A stretch of 64,000 bases of DNA from Bacillota bacterium (lineage in GTDB: Bacteria; Bacillota; Clostridia; TANB77; CAG-465), in assembly GCA_023460235.1 (NCBI GenBank), contig JAEWRE010000083.1, positions 104,490 to 168,489 of the forward strand, written 5' to 3'. Shown here piece by piece: positions 17,419-27,224 of the stretch. Each line of letters begins with the position of its first letter. Position 1 is the first letter of the stretch. The position numbers and the translations under genes were made by a program. Under the pieces are notes generated by a model. That model worked only from the letters and a program-made list of their open reading frames with translations, was not told where the DNA came from and made no database searches.

Positions 17419-18372
17419 TTATTTAGTAATTATAAAAGCTGTTGGTACATATCTTTCTCCCATTATATCACTAGGATTATTGATTAAATTACCATCATAT
17501 ATCATTGTGCTTGAAGCTCCACCATCTAAATTAAAAGCGTTATAAGCTCCATATTGTAAAAATATATCCTGTACATTTTTTAAAGTAGCTCCGATACTAC
17601 CTGCTTGTCTTCCATCTATAACAAGCATAAGTATTGTACCATCTTTTTTCTGACCAATAGCAGTTCTTGGTTGGATTCCCCATCCTCCATCACCACTTTT
17701 TATAGTAGGATTTCCATTTAAAATTATAACTGGTCCAAAAGTTACTGCACTTACAAAATTTAACTCTTTCATTTTCGAATATGTCATAGAATTTGATACA
17801 ATCATTCTATTTTTATTATCAAGTCCAACAATTTTATATGATCCACTTGTACTACCACTCTTCAACTGTCCATCTTGGATTATAATTCCACTTGCTTTTC
17901 CACCAGTACCTAATGCATCATCTTCAAATCCACCAGCATTTATTCCACCAATTGCATCATAATATTCTACAATTTGAGTTGTAGTTGAACCTACTTTGCC
18001 AAGCTTTGGTGCTGCAACTAATTTAACTCTAGATGGATCATTTACAATCAGTAAATAGCCTTTAAAGGTTTTAGAACTTACATCTACTAGTTCTATTCCA
18101 TCTTTATTCATATTACTTACTTGTATATCTTCAACTTGAGTATCATCTAAAGTTTCCTCTGGCCTACTATTTTTTAATATTTCTTGTATTTTTTCATCAC
18201 TTAAAAACAAAGTTGCAAAATATTGATGTGACATTGTAGTCATAGCTGTTGTAACTATCATATCTCTTGTATTTGTAAATGGTCCATAGAAAATTAATGC
18301 AATAGCAAGTAATGGCATAAATATTATCTCAAACAGGAAAAATCCTGCAAATATCTTCAATTTCTTTTTCAT
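17419..18372 (-). CDS. Phosphodiester glycosidase (NAGPA-type) family protein
   Basis: 317 residues. A membrane helix near the N-terminus (about 8-30) anchors an extracellular NAGPA domain. The domain shows GGINAGGFED, a substrate-pocket PRTAIGQKKDGTILMLVIDG segment, and the conserved NLDGGASSTM. Members cleave GlcNAc-1-phosphodiester bonds and occur in exopolysaccharide and wall teichoic acid contexts. The substrate here is unknown. It is followed at 17 bases by the propeller-like membrane protein and then uppP, which supports a cell-envelope role. Confidence 0.9.
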   Translation of the reverse strand: MKKKLKIFAGFFLFEIIFMPLLAIALIFYGPFTNTRDMIVTTAMTTMSHQYFATLFLSDEKIQEILKNSRPEETLDDTQVEDIQVSNMNKDGIELVDVSSKTFKGYLLIVNDPSRVKLVAAPKLGKVGSTTTQIVEYYDAIGGINAGGFEDDALGTGGKASGIIIQDGQLKSGSTSGSYKIVGLDNKNRMIVSNSMTYSKMKELNFVSAVTFGPVIILNGNPTIKSGDGGWGIQPRTAIGQKKDGTILMLVIDGRQAGSIGATLKNVQDIFLQYGAYNAFNLDGGASSTMIYDGNLINNPSDIMGERYVPTAFIITK

Positions 18373-18472
18373 CTTATTACCTCATAAAAAACATCTATAA
18401 TATTTTATCAAACTTCAACATTTTTTGCAACTTAATATTTAGATTTTGTTGTTATTTTATTATATTTTATAA

Positions 18473-18508
18473 AAAAAAGAATGTACCATAATATTGATAC
18501 ACTCTTTT
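18473..18508 (-). terminator. Terminator of the penicillin-binding protein gene
   Basis: AAAAGAGTGTA pairs with TACATTCTTTT on the minus strand, and an eight-base T run follows. Confidence 0.7.
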
Positions 18509-18520
18509 AAAAATTAACTT

Positions 18521-20938
18521 TTATTGCGTTTTATTATTATTGTATATGTCAACACCACCGTTATTTCCATCATCAGGTTTTTCTGTTGAAGGCTTACTTG
18601 TATGTATATCACAAGTTTCTGTTGGTAACATATATTGCCAATCTGCAGGTTTAACTGTAGGTACACTATCTCTTGTAATAAATGATTTTTCAACAGTAGA
18701 TGGACAATACTGAGTTGCTATTTTACCGCTTTCAGTACAAATTCTAACAGTTTTATGAATATCACAAGTAGCAGTTGGAACTTTTCCTACAGCAACCAAA
18801 TCAGTTAATGTTTGATCACCTCTTGGATCATTCCTACAAGCATCTGTTGCAACTTTACCTGATATTCTACAAAGTGCTGCAGTAGTTACACTACTTGGTT
18901 GTTCGAATTTCTTATTTGGTAATCCTTTTACTATTGTACTCATTACACTATTAAATTTTGTAATACTTACATATGGATAAGGTTTTCCAATAACTTTTGG
19001 TTTATCATATCCTTCCCATCCTGCAATAGAATAATATGGTGTAAATCCAGCAAACCATCTATCTTTATCATCATTTGTATTACCAGTTTTACCAGCAACA
19101 TCAATTCCAGGAGTTTTAATATATCCATAAGCTGTACCATTAGCACTTGAAATAACTGATTGTAGGCAACTTGTTAACATATATGCTGTTGAATCAGCCA
19201 TAACTCTTTTTGCTTCTGTTTTTGTAGATAATACTTCATTTCCATCATTATCAACAACTTTTGTGTAAAGTTTAGGTTCAATATATATACCACCATTTGC
19301 AATTGTTGCATAGGCACTTGCAAGTTCAAGTGGTGTAACACCGTCAGTAAGTCCGCCAAGAGCTAATGATGCTGAGTTTTTATCAGCTTCAACTAAACTT
19401 TTAAGCCCAGCATTTTTTGCAAAATTAAATGCATAGTTTATATCTACTAATCTGTTTGCTCTTACAGCTGGTAAATTCATAGATTTGTTGATTGCATTTC
19501 TTACAGTAACATATCCATTAAATCCATTATAATAATTCTTTGGTGACCAATTCCCTATAGTAAGAGGACTATCATCTAAACCAGATCCTGGTGAAAGCAA
19601 TCCTTGTTCCATTGCAGGTCCATATGCACCAAATGGTTTCATAGTAGAACCTGGTTGTCTTTTAACAAGTGCACGATTAAGAACTCTAGCACCAGTTTTT
19701 TCACCTGCACCACCTGTAAGTCCAACTACGTTTCCTGTTGAATTTTCTATTACAACCATTGCTCCTTGGAAGTCATTTGCAAAAGTTTTGCTATCGTTAT
19801 ATGCATCATCAATTGCTTTTTGAACACTTGAATCTTGTGTTGTATATATTTTTAATCCTCCAGTAAGAAGCATTTTAGTTGCAAGACCTTTATTTATACC
19901 TTTTGCTTCCATAAGGTCATCTAATACTTGTTCATAAATAGCATCTACAAAGTAAGTTTGAACTGAGCTATCTGCCTGTACTTCTTCTTTTTTAAATGCA
20001 ACTTCATATTTTAAAGCCTCATCATATTGTTGTTGATCAATTTTTTTAAGTTTTAGCATTTGATTTAATACTATTTTTTGTCTGTCTAAAAGTTTTTTCT
20101 TAGCTTCTTCACTTTTATATGGATTTGTTGATTCAGGTGATTGTATCTTAGCAGCAATTATAGCTGCTTCTGCCACATTTAAATCTTTTACAGATTTTCC
20201 AAAATAGTTTTCAGATGCAACTTCTATACCATATGCCCCATCACCAAAATAAATAGTGTTTACATAAGCTTCAAATATTTTTTCTTTAGACATCATTTTT
20301 TCAATCATTAAAGCTCTATACCATTCTCTTATTTTTCTTTGCCAAGAACTTTCTTTATCATCTTTTATATTTTTTACAAGCTGTTGTGTTATTGTACTTC
20401 CACCAAAGTTTGAATCACCACGATTAATAACATAAGTTACAATAGCTCCGAGTGTTCTTTTTATATCTATACCATTATGTGAGAAAAATCTTTCATCTTC
20501 AATAGATACAATTGCATCTACAACTGGTTTAGGCAAATCTTCATAATTTACCATTACTCTGTTTTCAGAATCAAAGAATGCACCAATTTGATTTGAGTCT
20601 TTGTCATATATAAAGCTTGTTTCATTTTGTAGTTCAATATCAGATAAGGCTAAACTATCTGTTTTACCAACTATACCAGATATTACACCTACTACCACAC
20701 CTGCACCTATTATACACAACGCAATAAATACAAATAGACAAATTCTAAAGATTTTCCATCCAGTCTTTTTACCTTTTTTATTTTTTTTACCTTTTCCTTT
20801 TTCATCAAAGGTTTTATCTCCATTATTTACAATTGGTACAACTTTAGTTCCTTGATCATTGTCACTCTTTTGTTTCTTTTTCAGAGATTTAAATTTAAGT
20901 TTATTAAATTTTCCCTTTGTTCTTTTTTTATCTTCCAT
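18521..20938 (-). CDS. Class A penicillin-binding protein (PBP1A type)
   Basis: 805 residues with a GAGGTGAAG site. A Lys-rich cytoplasmic tail (about 1-62) and one membrane helix (about 63-90) are followed by the GT51 transglycosylase (VSIEDERFFSHNGID, STITQQLVKN). The transpeptidase then shows the active-site SxxK in GSTMKPFG, SMN, and KTGNTND. A C-terminal tail after about residue 690 carries regularly spaced cysteines (CRISG, ACRND, TCDIH, ICTESG, YCPS), which is typical of clostridial enzymes. The protein polymerises and crosslinks peptidoglycan. A MazF-type gene ends 20 bases upstream. Confidence 0.96.
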   Translation of the reverse strand: MEDKKRTKGKFNKLKFKSLKKKQKSDNDQGTKVVPIVNNGDKTFDEKGKGKKNKKGKKTGWKIFRICLFVFIALCIIGAGVVVGVISGIVGKTDSLALSDIELQNETSFIYDKDSNQIGAFFDSENRVMVNYEDLPKPVVDAIVSIEDERFFSHNGIDIKRTLGAIVTYVINRGDSNFGGSTITQQLVKNIKDDKESSWQRKIREWYRALMIEKMMSKEKIFEAYVNTIYFGDGAYGIEVASENYFGKSVKDLNVAEAAIIAAKIQSPESTNPYKSEEAKKKLLDRQKIVLNQMLKLKKIDQQQYDEALKYEVAFKKEEVQADSSVQTYFVDAIYEQVLDDLMEAKGINKGLATKMLLTGGLKIYTTQDSSVQKAIDDAYNDSKTFANDFQGAMVVIENSTGNVVGLTGGAGEKTGARVLNRALVKRQPGSTMKPFGAYGPAMEQGLLSPGSGLDDSPLTIGNWSPKNYYNGFNGYVTVRNAINKSMNLPAVRANRLVDINYAFNFAKNAGLKSLVEADKNSASLALGGLTDGVTPLELASAYATIANGGIYIEPKLYTKVVDNDGNEVLSTKTEAKRVMADSTAYMLTSCLQSVISSANGTAYGYIKTPGIDVAGKTGNTNDDKDRWFAGFTPYYSIAGWEGYDKPKVIGKPYPYVSITKFNSVMSTIVKGLPNKKFEQPSSVTTAALCRISGKVATDACRNDPRGDQTLTDLVAVGKVPTATCDIHKTVRICTESGKIATQYCPSTVEKSFITRDSVPTVKPADWQYMLPTETCDIHTSKPSTEKPDDGNNGGVDIYNNNKTQ

Positions 20939-20958
20939 TTCTTCACCTCTATAAAAAT

Positions 20959-21330
20959 TTACCAGTCAAAAAATATGTCTTCAAATTTCATTCTTATGTT
21001 TAAACTAATTTTTAATGCTTGTTTTACTTGTTCCATTGTTAACGAATCAAGAGAACAAACTTTAGATTTAAGTCTTGATTTATCAAGAGTTCTTAGCTGT
21101 TCAGCAAGAATTATAGAATCTTTATCTAGTCCACACATATTACTTTTTAAAGGTATATGAGTTGGCAATTTATTTTTTACTTTACTAGTTATTGGTAAAA
21201 CAATAACAGTAGGACTATGTTTGTTTCCAATATTATTTTGTACAATCAAAACTGGCCTTACCCCATCTTGCTCACTTCCAACAACTGGACCTAAATCAGC
21301 AAAAAATATATCTCCTCTTTTAATTTCCAA
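20959..21330 (-). CDS. ndoA: MazF/PemK-type endoribonuclease toxin
   Basis: 123 residues with a TTG start at 21330 behind AAGGTG. MEIKRGDIFFADLGPVVGSEQ and VRPVLIVQNN are the strands around the MazF catalytic Arg and the RNA-binding loop. VLPITSK with its conserved Thr and SIILAEQLRTLDKSRL complete the fold. The family (EndoAI/NdoA) cleaves mRNA at short sequence motifs. In many Bacillota a small CopG/RHH antitoxin gene precedes it. Here the 62 bases upstream contain no such frame and the next gene is a membrane-anchored protein, so it appears to be solitary. Confidence 0.93.
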   Translation of the reverse strand: MEIKRGDIFFADLGPVVGSEQDGVRPVLIVQNNIGNKHSPTVIVLPITSKVKNKLPTHIPLKSNMCGLDKDSIILAEQLRTLDKSRLKSKVCSLDSLTMEQVKQALKISLNIRMKFEDIFFDW

Positions 21331-21392
21331 ATTATATACACCTTACTTTCACTATTATACACTCAATTTATAAAAAAATCAAATACTATCTA

Positions 21393-22118
21393 CTAAAAAA
21401 CTGTATTAATTTCAAAAGAATTATAACTTATATCTATATATACCTTATTATCACTGTTATATACAAACATTTCAGTTGGTTTTGAAGTATCTTTATTTAT
21501 TAACAATTCAATAGCTGATATTTTAATTCCATCTTTAACTAAATCAGAATATTCTTTACATATATCACAATCATTATTTCCAAAAATGATTTTATAGCTT
21601 ATCTTTTGATCCTCATCAACATTTTCAATTTTACAGCAGTTATCAATATTACCATTTATTATCTTTTTATATATTCCAATAAAAGTAGAAATACTCATTA
21701 TATTTTCTTTTTTTACAATATAATCACTTAAATAAAATTCATTTTTTTGACTTTCATTTTTAATTTTAACTTGATTATTTTCAATTAAATATGAAATTTT
21801 TTCATTATTTGCAGATAAGGTTTCAAACTTAAATCTTTCAGTATTATTTTTTTCATTTTTTGAATACCATTCTTTCATTTGATAATTATTAGTATTTTTG
21901 TTACTTTGTATTGTAATAGAATAATCAGCAAAGTATGATGTTATATCCATTATTGAATCTTTATTTAATACATTACCTAAATTAAATCCATTTGAATCTT
22001 TATTTACTATATAAAATGTAGTAGCAATGAGTATGCAAGCAATCGTTATAGCAGTAATTATTATCATTATTATCTTTTTTTCTTTTAAAAAACCTAAATT
22101 TATACTTGTTATAAACAT
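21393..22118 (-). CDS. Membrane-anchored protein, possibly LolA-like fold
   Basis: 241 residues. One N-terminal membrane helix (about 16-38) leads to an exported domain of about 200 residues. The strand pattern 'YSITIQSNKNTNNYQMKEWY', 'FKFETLSANNEKISYLIENN' and 'VKIKNESQKNEFYLSDY' resembles lipid-binding LolA/LppX-type sheets, but this is only a shape impression. There is a CCKI and a CDICKEY cysteine group. Its GGGGAG ribosome site lies inside the hairpin that terminates the upstream gene, so translation may depend on that structure. Function unknown. Confidence 0.72.
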   Translation of the reverse strand: MFITSINLGFLKEKKIIMIIITAITIACILIATTFYIVNKDSNGFNLGNVLNKDSIMDITSYFADYSITIQSNKNTNNYQMKEWYSKNEKNNTERFKFETLSANNEKISYLIENNQVKIKNESQKNEFYLSDYIVKKENIMSISTFIGIYKKIINGNIDNCCKIENVDEDQKISYKIIFGNNDCDICKEYSDLVKDGIKISAIELLINKDTSKPTEMFVYNSDNKVYIDISYNSFEINTVF

Positions 22119-22122
22119 AAAA

Positions 22123-22170
22123 ACTCCCCTATTAATATCATAATTAATTATATGATACTAATAGAGGAGT
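22123..22170 (-). terminator. Long hairpin: terminator of the metallo-hydrolase gene that also holds the next ribosome site
   Basis: The 19-base arms 22123-22141 and 22152-22170 pair with only two mismatches, and on the minus strand TTTTTA follows. The 3' arm ends GGGGAGT, which is the only ribosome site for the ATG at 22118, so folding would hide it. Confidence 0.7.
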
Positions 22171-22178
22171 ATGATTTA

Positions 22179-23804
22179 TTATTTTATATATTTGCTTGAT
22201 TTTATATCAGAAAGAGAATTCTTTAATTCATTTAATTTTTCTCTTATTTGTGCTAAATCATTTTCATCACCAGTATGCTTTAATTCTGATTTAACACTAT
22301 TTGTCATTTTATCCACATCTTCTTTTAAGAATGAAAGTAATTCAAGTATATCAAATCTAGTAGATTGATATGTAGACTTAGTAGATCCGATAAGTTCTCC
22401 TTTTTCATTATATGATTCTTTATAGTCAGGTATAGTTGAAGAAATATTAAATTTATCAAAAATATATCCTTTTAATGCTTGTTGAGCAGAATATTCGCCA
22501 TGAACTATAAAAATATGTTTTGGTTTTGTAGTCATTTTATCTATCCAATTAAGAAGTCCATCTCTATCAGCATGACCAGAAAATGCATCTAAATATCTTA
22601 TTTCAGCATTAACAGCAATCTCTTCTCCAAATATTTTTACTATTTTTTCGCCTGATAATATTTTCTTACCAAGTGTTCCTTCAGCTTGGAATCCAACAAA
22701 TAAAACTGTACATTCAGGTCTATACAAATTATGCTTTAAATGATGCTTTATTCTTCCAACTTCACACATTCCACTTGCTGAGATTATAATCTTAGGTGTT
22801 CTATCTTCATTTAATGCTTTTGACTCTTCAGCAGTACTTACAAAATGCAAATTATCAAATTCAAGAGGATTATCACCTTTTAGTAAATACCTTAATGCAT
22901 CATCATCATAATATTCAGGATTATCAATAAAAATATTAGTTGCATTTACGGCTAGAGGACTATCCACATAAACAGGTATTTTTTTAATTTTTTCTCCAAC
23001 ACCTTTCATAGCTGCATATCTATTAATTTCATATAATAATTCTTGAGTTCTTCCTACAGCAAAAGAAGGTATTATTATATTTCCGCCTCTTTCTACAGTA
23101 TCAAGTAAAATTTGAATAAAAGTATCACTTTGATCTTCAATATTTCCGTGAAGTCTATCTCCATATGTTGATTCCATTACTAAATAATCAGCACCTTCAA
23201 TAAATGTAGGGTCCTTAATTATTGGCATATCAGTATTACCAAGATCACCAGAAAATACTAATTTTTTTTCTTCGCCATCTTCTTTTAAATCAACTTCAAC
23301 TATTGCAGATCCAAGCATATGTCCAGCATCAATTAATCTAAATGATAAATCATCACTGATTTTTATTTCATCTTCATAATTTACACCTTCAAAAAGTTTC
23401 ATTGAATCCAAACCATCTTGAGCTGTATACATTGGCTCTGTTTCTTTCTTTCCAGCTCTTTTTCTTTTTTTGTTTATCCATTCTATTTCTTTTTCTTGTA
23501 TATGTCCACTATCTGCAAGCATTATTTTACAAAGATCTACTGTAGCAGTAGTAGTATATATCTTACCAGTATATCCAGCCTTATATAACTTTGGTATTCT
23601 ACCACTATGATCAATATGTGCATGAGTTAGTATTACAAAATCAATTTCATTTATATTAAACGGAAAATCTTCATAATTTTGCATTTGATCAGTAAGTCTT
23701 CCTTGAAACATTCCACAATCAACTAGAAATTTTTTACCACAAGCTTCTACCATATGACATGAACCAGTTACTGTTCTTGCTGCACCATAAAAAGTTATTT
23801 TCAT
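22179..23804 (-). CDS. MBL-fold/beta-CASP metallo-hydrolase with RMMBL motif (RNA-processing exonuclease family)
   Basis: 541 residues. I start at ATG 23804, behind AAGGAGATA. The start MKITFYGAARTVTGSC, the zinc motif THAHIDHSG, DAGHMLGSA, and the later SGDLGN match the CPSF/YSH1-like subgroup of metallo-beta-lactamases. A beta-CASP domain (about 250-400; PSFAVGRTQELLY, SASGMCEVGRIKHHL) and an RMMBL segment (SGHADRDGLLNWI, FIVHGE) follow. A helical acidic tail of about 80 residues ends the protein. The family acts on RNA as a nuclease. The precise role here is not defined. Confidence 0.92.
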   Translation of the reverse strand: MKITFYGAARTVTGSCHMVEACGKKFLVDCGMFQGRLTDQMQNYEDFPFNINEIDFVILTHAHIDHSGRIPKLYKAGYTGKIYTTTATVDLCKIMLADSGHIQEKEIEWINKKRKRAGKKETEPMYTAQDGLDSMKLFEGVNYEDEIKISDDLSFRLIDAGHMLGSAIVEVDLKEDGEEKKLVFSGDLGNTDMPIIKDPTFIEGADYLVMESTYGDRLHGNIEDQSDTFIQILLDTVERGGNIIIPSFAVGRTQELLYEINRYAAMKGVGEKIKKIPVYVDSPLAVNATNIFIDNPEYYDDDALRYLLKGDNPLEFDNLHFVSTAEESKALNEDRTPKIIISASGMCEVGRIKHHLKHNLYRPECTVLFVGFQAEGTLGKKILSGEKIVKIFGEEIAVNAEIRYLDAFSGHADRDGLLNWIDKMTTKPKHIFIVHGEYSAQQALKGYIFDKFNISSTIPDYKESYNEKGELIGSTKSTYQSTRFDILELLSFLKEDVDKMTNSVKSELKHTGDENDLAQIREKLNELKNSLSDIKSSKYIK

Positions 23805-23931
23805 ATTATCTATCTCCTTACTATCTTTAGTATGCACATATTTTATACCAAATAAAAACAATTTTCAATATATTTTTTAAAATTATATTTCAAACATAAA
23901 CCTTTCTATTTTAGATTTATATTGAATTTTT

Positions 23932-23965
23932 AAAAATGGAATGAGTTTTAATTCATTCCATTTTT
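23932..23965 (-). terminator. Terminator of the 23998-27060 gene
   Basis: AAAAATGGAATGA pairs with TTCATTCCATTTTT and A/T tails flank it on both sides. Confidence 0.8.
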
Positions 23966-23997
23966 ATAGTTATATATTTTTATTTTTTATATTCTTT

Positions 23998-26900
23998 TTA
24001 CAAAGCAGCTGAAACTACCAAAACAGGACGGAATCCATAACTACCATCAGCATTACCAGTTCCACCAGGGTAACAGTCAAAAGCAAACAAGCCTGCTGTA
24101 GCTGAACCATAGCAATAGTCTCCACGTCCAAAAAATGGTCCATAAACAATTTCACTTGAATTTGGCATAAAAGATTGATCTCCATACCATGAGGAATTAA
24201 TCTTTATAGTATTGGCATCAATTTTAAGACCTCCATTTGCTGATGTTTCATAAACTGCATCACCTTTTTTACTTGAATTTGCTGAATAGTTTGCTACATA
24301 ATCATCAGTTGCACCTTTAGTATATATATCTTTATACTGTGCTGCTGAATTTACTAAGCTTGAACCATATGTTGTTAAATCACTACTTCCATTATTAACA
24401 TAAGCTGCTGTGTATTCATCTGCACCACCACTCATGTCATATACTCCATACATGTTTCCTGTAGTACTAGCATTTACTCCATAAGTAACATTATTATATG
24501 CATATGTATCTGCTGTACCACTTGCACTTACGCTAGTTCCAGCTTGACCAGTTATAAAACTTTTATTTGGGTTTATCCAAACTTCACTATTTTTACCATA
24601 AATACTATTTGATAAATAAGCTGCTGCTCCCCATTCAATATTTTTCATAAGATGAGTATCAAATCCTGAACCACTTGTTCCCCATCCATATTTGCTATTT
24701 GTTTCCATATTTCTACATGCTGTAAACATTGCATCTATTTTTAAACTTCTTAATGATACTACATTTGGTTTTACATCTACTGCTGTTGTTGTTCCACTCG
24801 CTTCAAATTTTGCTACCCATATTCCAGTAAGTTGTGTACTTCCAAATGTAAATGCAGTATGCATTGTATATCCACTTGTAGTTGATGTACCTGTGCCACT
24901 TACAAAATTTACTGCTATTGTTTGAGCTGTTGATGTGTGTGGAGTTGGTATTTTGTACTCATATCTTGGTATCCATACCCACATTGAACCATCTGCTGTT
25001 TGTGCATTTGCCCAATGTTTATTTGAATAATTGTACCAAGAAGAATCAGAGCTTGTAGTAGCTACAATATTTCCATTTACATCCCATTTTATTGGAGTCA
25101 TTCCTGGTGCTAACACAGGCGCATTAGCATTTGAAGTATCAGGTGTATCATTTATTTGGAAAACTACAGATTTTGTAATTGTAGCATTACCCAGATTATC
25201 ATTTACTTTTATCCATAAATAATAATTACCTAGATTGGTATTTGTCAGAGTAGATCCACTTGTAAATGTGTTCCAACCACTACTTGGAGTTGTACTGTTT
25301 TGTGTATCCCATACATATTGTAATGTACTTGTATTTACCCCACTTCCAGAATCATTAACAGTTACTATTGTGCTAGCTTGAGATGTAACTGTGCCACCAT
25401 TTGTTCCAAATGCAACTGTAGGACTTGTTTTATCTATATTTACTACATATCCTGCACTCTCTGCTCCATTTGTACCTACATTATTTACTGCTCTTGCTTT
25501 TATATATGTTGTTCCTTCTGTTGATACTACTATTTTATTTGTACTGTTGTATGTTTGCCATGCTCCATCATTTATATTGTACTCATATCTTGCTATTCCA
25601 GTTGATGTTACTTCATTTACTGTTAATGTTACATTGCTATTTGTCCATGTATTACTTGTTATTGTTCCTGTTATTACTGGTGCTACTGGTATATCAGTAT
25701 TTGTTGTCACACCACTTGACAATACTTCTCTTCTATTTCCTGCATTATCTACTAATAATACATGTAAATAATATACTTCATTAGTACTTGATGTTACTGT
25801 TATTGTTTGTGTAGCACTTGTAAATACTTCTGCTGTGTTCCATATTTCTTCTGTATCTCCATATGGAGTTGATACAGTTGAATATATATATTTACAGTTA
25901 TTTAAATCCAGCCCACTTCCATTTGTATTGTCACTCATTGTTACTGTTGCTTGTACACTACTTGTTGTTGTAGTGCCTGGTATTGTTATATTTGCTTCAT
26001 TTGGAACTGTTGTGTCTACTATTATTTTACCTGATGTTGATGATTTTTTGTTATTTGCTGAATCTACTGCAAGTACATGTAAATAATATTCTCCATCTGT
26101 TGGTACTTCTAATGCCAGTGTAGCAACATTTCCAACATAGTCTGTTGCACTAAATGCTGTTGCTGTATTCCATGCAACATCTGTTTCTGTATAATTTGTT
26201 GATATTTTATCTATTATGTACTTACTTCCTGTTTTATTTATTCCACTTCCACCATCATTATCGCTTAATGTCACCGCTATAGGTGTTATAATTAAATTAT
26301 TTGAGTAGTTTGACATTGATATTTGTGCTGCATTTGGTACCACTGAATCTACTGTTGATACTACTTTTATTTCTTTTTGCCTTACATCTGCCAAATTATC
26401 CATCTTCACTTCTACTTTTATATAATAAGTTTTATTTGCTTCTATTCCTTCTGTTATACTGTAACTTACCGTTGAACTTTTTTCTTTTATCTCTTTTATA
26501 TATGTTTCTGGATAACTTCCACTTGTATCTGATATATATATTCTATAGTAATCTATTTTACTTACATCTACAAATGCTCCTGTTAGATTTACTGTTAAGT
26601 CTAAACTTGCTTCAGTTGGTACTACAGTTGCATCAATTTTAAAGTCTTTTGATTCTATTACTCCATCACACCATGATGATTCTTTTTGGCTATCTCCAAC
26701 ATATACTAGTTCACCAGATATTACTTCCAATTTATCTGGATAATTAGTATTTTCCATTGATGTTATAATATCATCAATTTTTATTTCTTCATTTTTTTGC
26801 TTTGCACCATTTTCATATGAACCTGATTTATCTGCATTTAACAATTTCGCATCATAATTTCCATTAGTGTTTGACATTTTCCCTAACTCATATAATGACA

Positions 26901-27060
26901 AGTCACTTTTAAATGTGTCTACATCATTTAAAAACTTTGCTTTTTTAGCTGAATCAATTGGATTATTTTTACTCAAATTAAGTATTACTGCTCCAGCTAA
27001 TATTATTATAACGATTATTGTTATAATTAATACTATTAATGAAATACCTTTCTTTTTCAC
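23998..27060 (-). CDS. Giant pilin-like surface protein with Ig-like stalk and C-type-lectin/FGE-like tip
   Basis: 1020 residues, GTG start at 27060 behind AGGAGG. The N-terminus MKKKGISLIVLIITIIVIII is a class III (prepilin) signal, probably cut after the Gly, followed by a long hydrophobic helix. Residues about 45-150 form a pilin-like head with an ending like LEVISGELVYVG. A fibronectin-like segment (about 150-245) is followed by Ig-like repeats (about 250-640). Those repeats contain YYLHVLLVDNAGNRRE and 'YVWDTQNSTTPSSGW'. The last 350 residues form a formylglycine-enzyme/C-type-lectin-like domain with GSMWVWIPRYEYKIP, MYGVYDMSGGADEYTAAY and a final SYGFRPVLVV. Probably a surface adhesin or receptor. 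It is intact and has its own promoter and terminator. Confidence 0.88.
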   Translation of the reverse strand: MKKKGISLIVLIITIIVIIILAGAVILNLSKNNPIDSAKKAKFLNDVDTFKSDLSLYELGKMSNTNGNYDAKLLNADKSGSYENGAKQKNEEIKIDDIITSMENTNYPDKLEVISGELVYVGDSQKESSWCDGVIESKDFKIDATVVPTEASLDLTVNLTGAFVDVSKIDYYRIYISDTSGSYPETYIKEIKEKSSTVSYSITEGIEANKTYYIKVEVKMDNLADVRQKEIKVVSTVDSVVPNAAQISMSNYSNNLIITPIAVTLSDNDGGSGINKTGSKYIIDKISTNYTETDVAWNTATAFSATDYVGNVATLALEVPTDGEYYLHVLAVDSANNKKSSTSGKIIVDTTVPNEANITIPGTTTTSSVQATVTMSDNTNGSGLDLNNCKYIYSTVSTPYGDTEEIWNTAEVFTSATQTITVTSSTNEVYYLHVLLVDNAGNRREVLSSGVTTNTDIPVAPVITGTITSNTWTNSNVTLTVNEVTSTGIARYEYNINDGAWQTYNSTNKIVVSTEGTTYIKARAVNNVGTNGAESAGYVVNIDKTSPTVAFGTNGGTVTSQASTIVTVNDSGSGVNTSTLQYVWDTQNSTTPSSGWNTFTSGSTLTNTNLGNYYLWIKVNDNLGNATITKSVVFQINDTPDTSNANAPVLAPGMTPIKWDVNGNIVATTSSDSSWYNYSNKHWANAQTADGSMWVWIPRYEYKIPTPHTSTAQTIAVNFVSGTGTSTTSGYTMHTAFTFGSTQLTGIWVAKFEASGTTTAVDVKPNVVSLRSLKIDAMFTACRNMETNSKYGWGTSGSGFDTHLMKNIEWGAAAYLSNSIYGKNSEVWINPNKSFITGQAGTSVSASGTADTYAYNNVTYGVNASTTGNMYGVYDMSGGADEYTAAYVNNGSSDLTTYGSSLVNSAAQYKDIYTKGATDDYVANYSANSSKKGDAVYETSANGGLKIDANTIKINSSWYGDQSFMPNSSEIVYGPFFGRGDYCYGSATAGLFAFDCYPGGTGNADGSYGFRPVLVVSAAL

Positions 27061-27092
27061 TTTAAGCCTCCTAGGTTAAAAATTACACAATA

Positions 27093-27121
27093 AGTATACA
27101 TCCAAATTTTAGATAATTCAA
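27093..27121 (-). promoter_or_regulatory. Promoter of the 27060 pilin-like gene
   Basis: TTGAAT (27116-27121), 17-base spacer, TATACT (27093-27098), about 30 bases before the GTG start. Confidence 0.65.
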
Positions 27122-27189
27122 CTTTTTTTATTTGTGTAATATAAATGTTATTGATATGAAATATATGTGAAATATGCAAAAATAGTAAG

Positions 27190-27220
27190 CAATTTAAAAA
27201 TCACTTACTCTTTTTTATTT
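27190..27220 (-). terminator. Weak terminator-like hairpin after the decayed copy
   Basis: AGTAAG pairs with CTTACT around an 18-base loop. On the minus strand it is followed by ATTTTT. Confidence 0.4.
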
Positions 27221-27224
27221 ATTT

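Noticed and set aside
25391..25784. Long plus-strand open frames opposite the pilin-like genes (also 27786-28145, 28820-29179, 37293-37589)
   Set aside because: They are shadows of the repetitive minus-strand genes. They lack ribosome sites and have Leu/Tyr- or Val/Pro-rich low-complexity products.
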